A stretch of 19,063 nucleotides of DNA, taken from positions 1 to 19,063 of the forward strand of contig JBJYWI010000177.1 of NCBI GenBank assembly GCA_046259385.1. The letters are read 5' to 3'. The notes below the pieces were generated by a model that worked only from the letters and a program-made list of their open reading frames with translations, did no database searches and had not been told where the DNA came from. Shown piece after piece: positions 7,539-14,947 of this stretch (position 1 is the stretch's first letter; each line of letters opens with the position of its first letter). This DNA comes from CAVWDI01 sp046259385. Lineage in GTDB: Bacteria; Chloroflexota; Anaerolineae; Anaerolineales; UBA4823. The position numbers were made by a program, and so were the translations under genes.

Positions 7539-7696
7539 GTGATCTCTCTGATTGATTTATTTGGTTCAATTGATATGGGGGGAGAATCAAGGCACCCAAC
7601 CAAAAAATCGTTTTGTGTTTGAGAAAACCACCGCGAAGTATTACTACTTTTACGGTGAAATATAGGGTGGATAATTGGATAAAAATAGTCCTAAAT

Positions 7697-7712
7697 TAGT
7701 ACTTGGGTACTA
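7697..7712. promoter_or_regulatory. Inverted repeat just upstream of a candidate promoter
   Basis: TAGTAC, spacer TTGG, GTACTA: a perfect 6-bp inverted repeat whose right edge is 11 bases before the putative -35. The position suits a class-I-like activator site. NarL/LuxR-type regulators often bind short inverted repeats of this size, and such a regulator is encoded just upstream. The pairing of protein and site is inference. Confidence 0.4.
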
Positions 7713-7723
7713 GGATCGTTTTA

Positions 7724-7751
7724 TTGACTATAAATTTTATTAATGTAAGAT
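7724..7751 (+). promoter_or_regulatory. Candidate sigma-70-type promoter for the receiver-only gene
   Basis: TTGACT at 7724-7729 and TAAGAT at 7746-7751 are separated by 16 bases, 50 bases before the TTG start. The -35 hexamer is close to TTGACA. An inverted repeat lies immediately upstream. Confidence 0.4.
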
Positions 7752-7801
7752 AAACGACAAATAAGACAATATTTGTAAAAAATCGGTGTGGGAAGGCAAT
7801 C

Positions 7802-8167
7802 TTGAAACGTGTCCTTATAGTTACCAGTGAATTATTACTCAGTGAAGGTATCGAGAGCCTGCTCTCACGTGAGGAAGACATTATCGTAATTGGCACTCAA
7901 TTTACGGACGAGGAAACTTTAGCGAATGAAATTGACCATTACAAGCCTGATGTCGTCATTTTAGACGAGAGATTGGAATACAGTGATCTGACGAAGCTAT
8001 TTGATTTGCTGATCGATTTCCCCAGGATCCGCATGATGGTGGTCAATGTGATCGACAATAAGATTAATGTCTATGATAAATCTGAATTTGAAATATCCGG
8101 TTCTAATGATCTGGTATTTGCAATCAGACAGGGGTCGGCTTATGTTGGAGATGATTTTGTAAGTTGA
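7802..8167 (+). CDS. Stand-alone degenerate receiver (REC-like) protein
   Basis: A 121-residue protein whose N-terminal half follows the NarL-type receiver pattern: KRVLIVTSELLLSEGIESLLSREEDIIVIG, then KPDVVILDE with D55 at the phospho-acceptor site. The acidic pocket (usually DD) reads V7-T8, and no conserved Thr/Ser or Lys is recognisable in the C-terminal half, which lacks a helix-turn-helix or any output domain. It is therefore probably a pseudo-receiver acting by protein contact. The start is TTG with GGAAGG 5 bases upstream; no early in-frame ATG exists. It lies between the LuxR-type regulator and the polysaccharide cluster, so it may modulate that regulator or the cluster (inference). 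The family as such is not one I can name. Confidence 0.65.
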   Translation: MKRVLIVTSELLLSEGIESLLSREEDIIVIGTQFTDEETLANEIDHYKPDVVILDERLEYSDLTKLFDLLIDFPRIRMMVVNVIDNKINVYDKSEFEISGSNDLVFAIRQGSAYVGDDFVS

Positions 8168-8426
8168 TTGTTGCTACCATTATTGGCAGCTAAGATTGGG
8201 TGGGGATCGCAGCTCGTGAATTTCTGACGTATCACAATGTAAGTGTCTGGTTGGTTCAGGCTGAACGAACAAATCGAATCCAATTGAATTAAGTTTTATT
8301 CAAAATTGGATGAGTGTCAAATTTATTATCTGCTGACATTTCAAGATCAATGTCGGAAGGGCGGAGCGAGGCTGGAGACCAAAATCATAGATTATGCTAA
8401 CTTTTTATAGGAGAAAATAACAAGAA
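8168..8426. other. Intergenic region before the polysaccharide cluster
   Basis: These 259 bases contain no convincing gene. An imperfect regulatory look comes from GACATT at 8335-8340 facing AATGTC at 8349-8354 (8-base loop). A ribosome binding site AGGAGA at 8409-8414 serves the gene at 8427. The cluster promoter should lie here unless transcription reads through from the receiver-only gene; I could not assign a reliable -35/-10 pair. Confidence 0.45.
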
Positions 8427-10148
8427 TTGCTTTCTGTTACAAAATCCCACTTAATTACTCCGTATGGTGAACAACTGGTCGATCTAAGTGCTCCGGCAGA
8501 TTCTATTGATGAACTGAAAGCTCGTGCCAGTCAACTCTCATCCCTCCAAATCTCCCCGCGCTCAGCCAGTGAATTAGAAATGCTGGCGAATGGTGCTTTC
8601 TCTCCGCTCGATCGATTTATGGGTCAAAACGATTATGAGCGTGTTTTAAGCGAGATGCGGTTAGCCGATGGAACCCTCTATCCGATACCAATAACCCTAC
8701 CAGTAGCGGCCGAACATGTTCTTCACCTGGATACAGACATTGCTATTCGCAACAATGAGTTCGAGTTGTTGGCGATTATGACAATTGAGGAAATTTATGA
8801 GAGGGACCAAAGCAGGTTTCCCAATCAAGTGTTTTCCTCCCAGCAAAATAATCCATTATTGGTCGATAAGATTCAAGGTAGTATGCCACAAAATATTTCC
8901 GGCAGAATCCAGGTTTTGAAATCATCCCGCCATTATGAATTTCAGGAGTTGTGGTTAACACCCGATCAAATGCGAACAAAAATAGCCTGTAAGCCGGATC
9001 ATGATGTCATAGCTGCCCAGCCTATCCATATAACAAATCCTGATCTGTCGGATTTAAATTTTCAAGAAATTGAGGAAATTGACGGCATCGTTCTACTGCA
9101 GCTGGCTGTTGGTAACCCCAAATTGGGTGATCGCCATTACTTTTCCTGGATCAACAACTTTCAACAATTGGCTGCAGAGTATCTCGAACCTGATAGCTAC
9201 CTGCTTTCGATCTTGCCGCTATTTCCTCGATATGGAGATCTCCGTGAGATGATTTGGCAGGCAATCATCCAACGCAATTATGGGGCAAGTCATCTGGTTA
9301 TTGGTGGGAAATGGCTGAATCACAAAGACTCGATCATGCGTGGTATGTTTATGGATCAAGGTGACGCTTATAAGCAGGTAATAGAGTTGAGCCGAGAAAT
9401 TGGGATGAATATATTACCATCCAATGGACTTGCCAGTAATCAGAAACAATATCTATCCAGTGGTAAATCAACCGAATCAAACAATGTTTCGCTCGATGTA
9501 AACAGCCCGGTAGCAGAGCGGAATTATGAAAAAGAATCACCCTGGAATAAATTTCAGATCGCTGTGGTCGAAAAATTATTTGAAGCTGAAAAATCTAATT
9601 ACGAAAAAGGGGTGTGTATTTGGTTTACCGGGCTCAGTGGCTCCGGGAAATCTACTACCACTGAAATTTTGGCCTGGAACCTGCTCGAGTACGATCGCAA
9701 AATAACTGTGTTGGATGGTGATGTTGTCCGTACGAATCTTTCGAAGGGCTTAGGTTTCAGTAAAGCGGATCGAGATATTAACGTCAGGAGGATCGGGTTT
9801 GTGGCATCGGAGTTAGTCCGTCTGGGAGGCGTAGTGATATGTGCAGTCGTCAGCCCTTACCGAGCTGCTCGAAATGATGTTAGGAACATGATGGGTAAAG
9901 ACCAATTTGTGGAAGTTTATGTGAACACGCCGTTGGAAGTTTGCGAAAAACGGGATGTGAAAGGTTTTTATGCCAAGGCACGCCGTGAAGAGATTCTTGG
10001 TTTTACCGGTATTGACGATCCCTACGAACCTCCCATACACCCGGAACTGGTATTGGATACAGTCAGCAAATCCCCGGAGAAAAATGCTCAATTGATCATT
10101 GACTACCTCATGGAGCAAGGTTTTATCCAGGTAGGAGGTTCTCGTTGA
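8427..10148 (+). CDS. cysC: APS kinase fused to a degenerate ATP-sulfurylase domain
   Basis: A 573-residue protein laid out like bifunctional Sat-CysC enzymes. Residues 1 to about 340 follow the ATP-sulfurylase fold (LITPYGEQLVDL, ASELEMLANGAFSPLDRFMG, RLADGTLYPIPITLPV, ELWLTPDQMRTKI). The catalytic QTRNPxHRAH segment, however, reads AAQPIHITNPD (196-206), and the GRDHAG motif reads GGKWLNH (293-299), so sulfate adenylylation is unlikely. Residues about 392-573 are an apparently intact APS kinase with P-loop GLSGSGKST (402-410), LDGDVVRTNLSKGLGFSKADR, RRIGFVASELV and KGFYAKAR, which phosphorylates APS to PAPS. The start is TTG; an in-frame TAA lies 9 bases upstream, and AGGAGA is 12 bases away, a long spacing. 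The sulfotransferase gene overlaps its stop, so PAPS is probably made for that enzyme. APS would have to come from another ATP sulfurylase. Confidence 0.88.
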   Translation: MLSVTKSHLITPYGEQLVDLSAPADSIDELKARASQLSSLQISPRSASELEMLANGAFSPLDRFMGQNDYERVLSEMRLADGTLYPIPITLPVAAEHVLHLDTDIAIRNNEFELLAIMTIEEIYERDQSRFPNQVFSSQQNNPLLVDKIQGSMPQNISGRIQVLKSSRHYEFQELWLTPDQMRTKIACKPDHDVIAAQPIHITNPDLSDLNFQEIEEIDGIVLLQLAVGNPKLGDRHYFSWINNFQQLAAEYLEPDSYLLSILPLFPRYGDLREMIWQAIIQRNYGASHLVIGGKWLNHKDSIMRGMFMDQGDAYKQVIELSREIGMNILPSNGLASNQKQYLSSGKSTESNNVSLDVNSPVAERNYEKESPWNKFQIAVVEKLFEAEKSNYEKGVCIWFTGLSGSGKSTTTEILAWNLLEYDRKITVLDGDVVRTNLSKGLGFSKADRDINVRRIGFVASELVRLGGVVICAVVSPYRAARNDVRNMMGKDQFVEVYVNTPLEVCEKRDVKGFYAKARREEILGFTGIDDPYEPPIHPELVLDTVSKSPEKNAQLIIDYLMEQGFIQVGGSR

Positions 10149-11107
10149 TTAACCCACCTCATGGTGCAGCCCTGAAGGTTATTTACATAATGGGTGCTGG
10201 TCATATAGGTTCAACAATCCTGGACCTTGTTCTAAGTTCGGATCCCCAGATAGAAAGCCTGGGGGAGATCTCAAAATTCCACGGGTATGGATGGCTGCCC
10301 GATGAAAATCGGCATTGCGCTTGTGGTTTAACAGTTTACGATTGTCATTTTTGGGCGAATGTGAGAAAGGAATGGACAGAATTAGCCACCAACATAGATG
10401 CGGATCGATTTATGTATCTCCAACCGCGGTACGAACGGACATTGACGGCCTGGGAAAGGCTGCTGCGGAATAGAATCAACCGGACGGGTGAATTTTCTGA
10501 ATATCTCCGAGGTTCCGAAGCACTTTACCGTGCCGTAGAACGAACTGGTGGCAAAAAATATCTTGTCGATTCATCCTTAACCCCAAAACGTGCATATGCA
10601 CAATCCTTGAATCCGAATATCGATCTATACCTGATTCACCTGGTGCGGGATGGTCGAGGGGTCATCTGGTCTTTGATGAAACCAAACAAGAAAATACCGG
10701 CAAAGGTATATATTCCTGCGCCACCCCAACGAACAACAAAATATTGGATTTCAGCGAACCTTCAAAGTGCCTGGGTATTCCGAAATATCAATCCAGAGAA
10801 ACGAAAACTCATCCGCTATGAAGATTTTGCCACCAAGCCTTCCATGGTTATAAGCCAGATAGGTGAATTAATTGGACGAGATCTATCAGGGCTGGTTAAG
10901 GACGCCCAGCTAACGAATACCAATCAAGTCCGCCATACGGTAGGTGGAAACAGAGTGCGGTTTCAGAAGGATGAAGAAATCCGGATCAGACCCGATTTTG
11001 CATGGATGGAGAACCTGCCGGAGAAAGATCGCAAATTGTTTTGGCGAAGGGCAGGCTGGTTGGCTCGACGTTTTGGATACATGCAACACCAGGTCGACTA
11101 TCGCTGA
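10145..11107 (+). CDS. PAPS-dependent sulfotransferase
   Basis: A 320-residue soluble sulfotransferase of the P-loop family. The 5'-phosphosulfate loop is GAGHIGSTILD (17-27), the 3'-phosphate-binding segment is LIHLVRDGRGVIWSL (163-177), and the C-terminal HTVGGNRVRF (264-273) matches the HxxxGNxxR block of the family. LIRYEDF (222-228) is also typical. A CxC...C stretch (C58, C60, C67) follows the first domain and may bind metal or form a disulfide. The acceptor is probably a sugar of the glycan built by the neighbouring genes (inference). The start is TTG at 10145, whose last two bases are shared with the preceding TGA; AGGAGGT at 10133-10139 is 5 bases upstream and settles the start. The overlap indicates translational coupling to PAPS synthesis. 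Confidence 0.85.
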   Translation: MINPPHGAALKVIYIMGAGHIGSTILDLVLSSDPQIESLGEISKFHGYGWLPDENRHCACGLTVYDCHFWANVRKEWTELATNIDADRFMYLQPRYERTLTAWERLLRNRINRTGEFSEYLRGSEALYRAVERTGGKKYLVDSSLTPKRAYAQSLNPNIDLYLIHLVRDGRGVIWSLMKPNKKIPAKVYIPAPPQRTTKYWISANLQSAWVFRNINPEKRKLIRYEDFATKPSMVISQIGELIGRDLSGLVKDAQLTNTNQVRHTVGGNRVRFQKDEEIRIRPDFAWMENLPEKDRKLFWRRAGWLARRFGYMQHQVDYR

Positions 11108-11173
11108 GAATGCATGAAATCCCAGTCAAATTGGCTCATCATATAAAAACCCATTTATATCAAACCATCCTAA

Positions 11174-12721
11174 ATGACAGATAATAAACCTCCTCAAAGA
11201 AAACTGGCGAAGTCAATGCTTTCAGGCATGACCTGGCGGTTTTTCTCAATTTATTCTCAAGCCTTGCTGAACATATTTGTCCTGGCAACGATGTCACGGC
11301 TGCTGTCTCCTGATGATTTTGGAGTCATGGGAGTTGCGGCAATTTTCGTGGGCTTAGCTGAACTGCTGTCTGAACTTGGCGTTGGCCCGGCGATCATCCA
11401 GATTCGGGACCTCACATCGATTCACTTAAGGGTTGGCTTTACCCTGGCGGTTCTTTTTGGGGTTGTACTGGTGGTTGCTTTGTGGCTCGCAGCGCCTCTG
11501 ATCGCCAACTTCTTCGAAAATGATGCAGTCTCTCCAGTCCTGCAGGCGGTCAGTTTTGATTTTCTGATTGGGGGATTTGGGGTCGTCTCTATGTCTTTGT
11601 TGAGGCGGAAGCTGCAATTCAGGAAGCTGATGTGGGCAGACATCGGCTCCTATACCTTTGGTTATGCCCTGGTTGGGCTGGGCATGGCCTGGAGTGGATA
11701 TGGTGTTTGGGCGCTGGTCGCTGCGACTCTGAGCCAAACTTTTCTCAAGAGTGTATTGCTGCTCATCATGGAACCCATCCCGGTAAAACCATCCCTCTCT
11801 CGACCAGAATTTAGAGAATTGGTTGAGTTCGGCGGCGGTATCACTTTGGCGAGATTCTTCAACTATGGTGCAAGTCAAGGTGATTATTTTGTTGTAGGAC
11901 GATATCTGGGTGTTGGGCCACTTGGTATTTATACACGCGCTTATCGATTAATGAATTTACCAGCGAATTATCTTGGTAGAGTACTCGATACTGTTTTATT
12001 TCCAGTTATGTCGAAAATCCAGGATGAATTACCGAGGTTAAAAAAATCATACCTGACTGGCATAGCAATGATCAGCATAGTATGCGCCCCAGTTGGGATC
12101 CTGATGATCATAATGGCACCGGAAATTGTACATTTACTCCTCGGACCACAATGGGTAGAAGTTATCGTTCCTTTCCAAATATTAGCGATTGGTGTTCTTC
12201 CGAGGGTATCCTATAAGATTGACAATTCACTGGCAAAGGCAATGGGAGCTGTATACCAGAGGAGTTCCAGGGATGCGTTGTATGCAGCCGCAGTGGTAAT
12301 TGGGTCATTAGTCGGTTTAAACTGGGGTCTGATCGGGGTCGCTCTTGGGGTATTGGTCGCATTGATTATTTATAATTTCGTCTCCCTCAGGCTGAGTATT
12401 AAATTACTGGGATGTCCACCTTCAGAATATATCAAAGCACAATTACCTGGCTTGATCATTGCATTACTGGTGGCTTGCGTCGCTTTGCCTGTACGCAGTT
12501 TGTTGCACTCCTATGGCAGTCCGGATTGGTTCAGCTTGATCGTTACTACGCTTGTTTGTGGTTTGAGCGTCCTGGGGTTTTTCTTTTGGCAACCTCAGAA
12601 AATCATGGGGGTATACGGAATGAACGCTCTAGTCATGGTTTTCCAATCTATTCCTGTTCGATTTTTTCCGAAGGTCCTCATACGATGGTTTAATACGCGG
12701 ATCTTTGAAGGGGTTGTATGA
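11174..12721 (+). CDS. Wzx/MOP-superfamily polysaccharide flippase
   Basis: A 515-residue, strongly hydrophobic integral membrane protein with about 12-14 predicted helices by eye. The N-terminus (KSMLSGMTWRFFSIYSQALLNIFVLATMSRLLSPDDFGVMG) and the segments GVGPAIIQ, SRPEFRELVEFGGGITLARFFNYGASQGDYFVVGRYLG, GIYTRAYRLMNLP and VLFPVMSKIQ are typical of the polysaccharide biosynthesis (WzxC/Polysacc_synt) exporters, which flip lipid-linked repeat units across the cytoplasmic membrane. The ATG directly follows an in-frame TAA and has no clear Shine-Dalgarno sequence. The 66-base gap from the sulfotransferase is the largest break in the first half of the cluster, and the stop overlaps the next start as ATGA. 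Confidence 0.88.
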   Translation: MTDNKPPQRKLAKSMLSGMTWRFFSIYSQALLNIFVLATMSRLLSPDDFGVMGVAAIFVGLAELLSELGVGPAIIQIRDLTSIHLRVGFTLAVLFGVVLVVALWLAAPLIANFFENDAVSPVLQAVSFDFLIGGFGVVSMSLLRRKLQFRKLMWADIGSYTFGYALVGLGMAWSGYGVWALVAATLSQTFLKSVLLLIMEPIPVKPSLSRPEFRELVEFGGGITLARFFNYGASQGDYFVVGRYLGVGPLGIYTRAYRLMNLPANYLGRVLDTVLFPVMSKIQDELPRLKKSYLTGIAMISIVCAPVGILMIIMAPEIVHLLLGPQWVEVIVPFQILAIGVLPRVSYKIDNSLAKAMGAVYQRSSRDALYAAAVVIGSLVGLNWGLIGVALGVLVALIIYNFVSLRLSIKLLGCPPSEYIKAQLPGLIIALLVACVALPVRSLLHSYGSPDWFSLIVTTLVCGLSVLGFFFWQPQKIMGVYGMNALVMVFQSIPVRFFPKVLIRWFNTRIFEGVV

Positions 12722-14199
12722 ACCTCGCACTAAAGATCGTTCGGGAATTCTTTGATAAAGTAGAGCAGGATAGAATCCGTTACTGTCTATGGAAAGGAAG
12801 CCAGCATCTCGGGGAGTCTTTATCTGGAGAAGGGGATCTGGATTGTCTTGTTGACCAAAGCCAAGCCGCGCGATTCGAGAGTATCCTTGGTGAGCTCGGC
12901 TACAAGCGATTTATTTCTCAGACTTGGGCAAGTTATCCCGGTATTGAAGATTGGATAGGATTTGATCGTGACACCGGAAAACTGGTTCATCTGCATCTTT
13001 ATTACCAAATGATACTGGGCACCAGGTTCGTCAAGGAATACCATTTGCCATGGGAAGACCTCATCCTGGAAACTGCCATCAAGAACTCAGATTTCGAAGT
13101 GTTCGTCGCGGATCCCAACATCGAATTGATTTTATTCGGTATTCAAATGGGGCTGAATAACAAACTATCACAATTTGGTTCGTTTCTTCCAGGACAGCGG
13201 TCATTTACCAAAGGAATGAATAAAAAATATTCGTTCCTGGTAAATCAAATCAACGAAGCTTCTTTAACCGAATTTTCGCAGTATTTGTTCGGGGAAGAAG
13301 ATGGGGAGCTGTTTGCCAGCATACTGCTTCAGGGTGATTTTCATCCAGTCAACACTCTAGTAAACCAATCCTTATCCCAATACCGCAGGTATGATCGAAT
13401 GGGGGTGATGGCAGTTTTCGCTTCGCGAGCGCTGGGGTATTTAGGAGCAAGGGCAAAACGCAAATTGAGGGTGAACAGCCACACAGGGAAGCGGATGGAA
13501 AACCAGGGATCTATAATTGCTTTCATCGGTAGTGATGGTTCTGGAAAAACCACTTTATCCAACGAGTTACAACAATGGTTGGCTTGGAAAATTGATGCCA
13601 ATAAAATTTACCTCGGCAGTGGGGATGGTTCTGTGGATGTATCTGTAAAATTATTAAAATCTCTATCTTCAAAATCACAAACCGAGAAAATTAATAGCGG
13701 ATCAAAAGAAGCCAACCAGGTAAATAAAAACTTCAGGCGCAAGACTTCTCATTTGAAGGAAATTGGTTCTTGCCTGCTAGACCTGTCTATAACGAATCAA
13801 AGACATCGCAAGCTGCGAGGAGCGAATCAAGATCGGACCAGGGGCAGCATATTAATCATCGATAGATACCCTCAAAATCAATTTGTGGGAATATATGATG
13901 GACCACGGGTTGCGAGAAAGAACACTGGATCGAGAATACGTAAGTATTTTTCTGGCTTGGAAGAAAAAAAATATCAGGAGATGGCAAGTATCGCTCCGGA
14001 CATTGTATTCAAACTTCACGTTCCCCTCGATGTAGCACTGCAGAGAAAACCAGATCACAACGTGGAGAATATCAGTCAAAAAGCTGAAATTACAAGCCAA
14101 TTAAAATTTGCAGATTCCAGGGTTATTGATGTCGACGCATCTCAATCCGTGATAGAAGTTCTGAACTCTGTAAAGCAAGCGGTTTGGGAATCAATTTGA
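12718..14199 (+). CDS. Nucleotidyltransferase-like / thymidylate-kinase-like fusion protein
   Basis: A 493-residue two-part protein of unassigned function. Residues about 20-140 resemble a nucleotidyltransferase fold: YCLWKGSQHLGE then GEGDLDCLV with D40 and D42 as candidate metal ligands, followed by VHLHLYYQ (90-97), a possible third acidic or histidine position. Residues about 262-493 form a thymidylate-kinase-like P-loop domain with IAFIGSDGSGKTTL (P-loop 271-278) and IIDRYPQN (380-387), equivalent to the DR(Y/F/H) motif of dTMP kinases. A basic stretch, about 315-375, lies between. A housekeeping dTMP kinase is unlikely because of the extra domain and the setting in a glycan cluster. A sugar or lipid-linked intermediate kinase is possible (inference). 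The ATG overlaps the flippase stop (ATGA), so translation is coupled. Confidence 0.7.
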   Translation: MNLALKIVREFFDKVEQDRIRYCLWKGSQHLGESLSGEGDLDCLVDQSQAARFESILGELGYKRFISQTWASYPGIEDWIGFDRDTGKLVHLHLYYQMILGTRFVKEYHLPWEDLILETAIKNSDFEVFVADPNIELILFGIQMGLNNKLSQFGSFLPGQRSFTKGMNKKYSFLVNQINEASLTEFSQYLFGEEDGELFASILLQGDFHPVNTLVNQSLSQYRRYDRMGVMAVFASRALGYLGARAKRKLRVNSHTGKRMENQGSIIAFIGSDGSGKTTLSNELQQWLAWKIDANKIYLGSGDGSVDVSVKLLKSLSSKSQTEKINSGSKEANQVNKNFRRKTSHLKEIGSCLLDLSITNQRHRKLRGANQDRTRGSILIIDRYPQNQFVGIYDGPRVARKNTGSRIRKYFSGLEEKKYQEMASIAPDIVFKLHVPLDVALQRKPDHNVENISQKAEITSQLKFADSRVIDVDASQSVIEVLNSVKQAVWESI

Positions 14200-14936
14200 G
14201 TTCACAACCTCTGCTCGTTGAATTTATTGGAGTTCCAGGTGCTGGCAAAACGACTATCGCTCAAGTCGCAATAGAAAACCTCAATGCTTCCGGTTATCGC
14301 TGTTTTGGTTTAAGCACTTTGGACAAACCGGAGACCAAAGAGAAATTAAAAGGGGGGATATTGAGTAAGCTCAGGACAACATTTCAATTTGCCCTTTCTT
14401 GTATCATTTACCCTCGTATTGCAATAGATGCACTAAGGTTTGTAATGCAGGTAAAACCAGTCAATTTTAACACTATCCAGCGGTATATTCTTTTTATGGC
14501 CAGATTAAAATTTTTCAGTTCCTTGATAGAAGAAGATTTTGATTTCATCATTCTTGATCAAGGATTAATCCAATATATCTGGTCGATTGCGGTCTCTGGT
14601 GAAGAACCAACCAGCGATAGATACCTGGCACAACTAGTAAACAGTTTATTGGATGAGATGCCACTATTTGTAATTCTGGTCGATATCGAGACCGAACTGG
14701 CGATTGAACGAATTGTCAATCGCCCAACGATGCGCAGTCGATTCGACCGAATGGCGCCATCGATGGCAGAGGTATGGCTGTCAACTCACAAGGAAGTTTT
14801 TTCGAAAATCATCGAATCCACTGGCGAATTTAAATCCACAGGTTACTTGAATGTCAGTGGCGATCAACCGGTCAATACAAATATCGGCCTCATCATCCCT
14901 TTTATCCAACAAGCCAGGCAAGCATCCACCATATAA
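14196..14936 (+). CDS. P-loop kinase-like protein
   Basis: About 246 residues. The P-loop GVPGAGKTT (12-20) follows a hydrophobic strand (LLVEFI), the layout of small-molecule kinases. IILDQGLIQYIW is the likely Walker-B/DxG segment, VILVDIETELAIERI resembles the TMK/adenylate-kinase substrate-lid region, and RPTMRSRFDRM is arginine-rich as in kinase lids. The substrate is unknown. I chose the TTG at 14196, which overlaps the previous stop (TTGA, as at 10145) and has GGGA 6 bases upstream. The frame also allows a TTG at 14184. Its place between the NTase/kinase fusion and a glycosyltransferase suggests a step in glycan precursor metabolism, or a chaperone-like partner of the fusion protein (inference). 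Confidence 0.65.
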   Translation: MSSQPLLVEFIGVPGAGKTTIAQVAIENLNASGYRCFGLSTLDKPETKEKLKGGILSKLRTTFQFALSCIIYPRIAIDALRFVMQVKPVNFNTIQRYILFMARLKFFSSLIEEDFDFIILDQGLIQYIWSIAVSGEEPTSDRYLAQLVNSLLDEMPLFVILVDIETELAIERIVNRPTMRSRFDRMAPSMAEVWLSTHKEVFSKIIESTGEFKSTGYLNVSGDQPVNTNIGLIIPFIQQARQASTI

Positions 14937-14947
14937 CGGAAAAAATC

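Larger units (their letters stand above)
7539..7801. other. Regulatory leader of the receiver-only gene
   Basis: Nothing coding is seen between the terminator and the TTG at 7802; counting from the preceding stop, the gap is 338 bases. The distal half is very AT-rich and holds the 10-mer AGTCCTAAAT (7687-7696), an inverted repeat (7697-7712), a candidate promoter (7724-7751) and a GGAAGG ribosome binding site (7791-7796). Confidence 0.5.

Noticed and set aside
8200..8292. Short plus-strand frame of 30 codons starting with GTG, containing AAREFLTYHNVSVW, faintly like the Grx-like segment of the reductase fusion
   Set aside because: It is too short, has no ribosome binding site, is preceded by a nearby in-frame stop, and the likeness is only a few residues. 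It could be a decayed fragment but cannot be supported.
8335..8354. GACATT/AATGTC inverted repeat as a terminator or riboswitch element
   Set aside because: It is only 6 bp, has no T-tract and no surrounding conserved RNA structure; noted as a possible weak operator only.
11426..11878. Minus-strand open frame of 150 codons inside the flippase gene
   Set aside because: It is antisense to a well-supported membrane protein and shows no domain or ribosome binding site.
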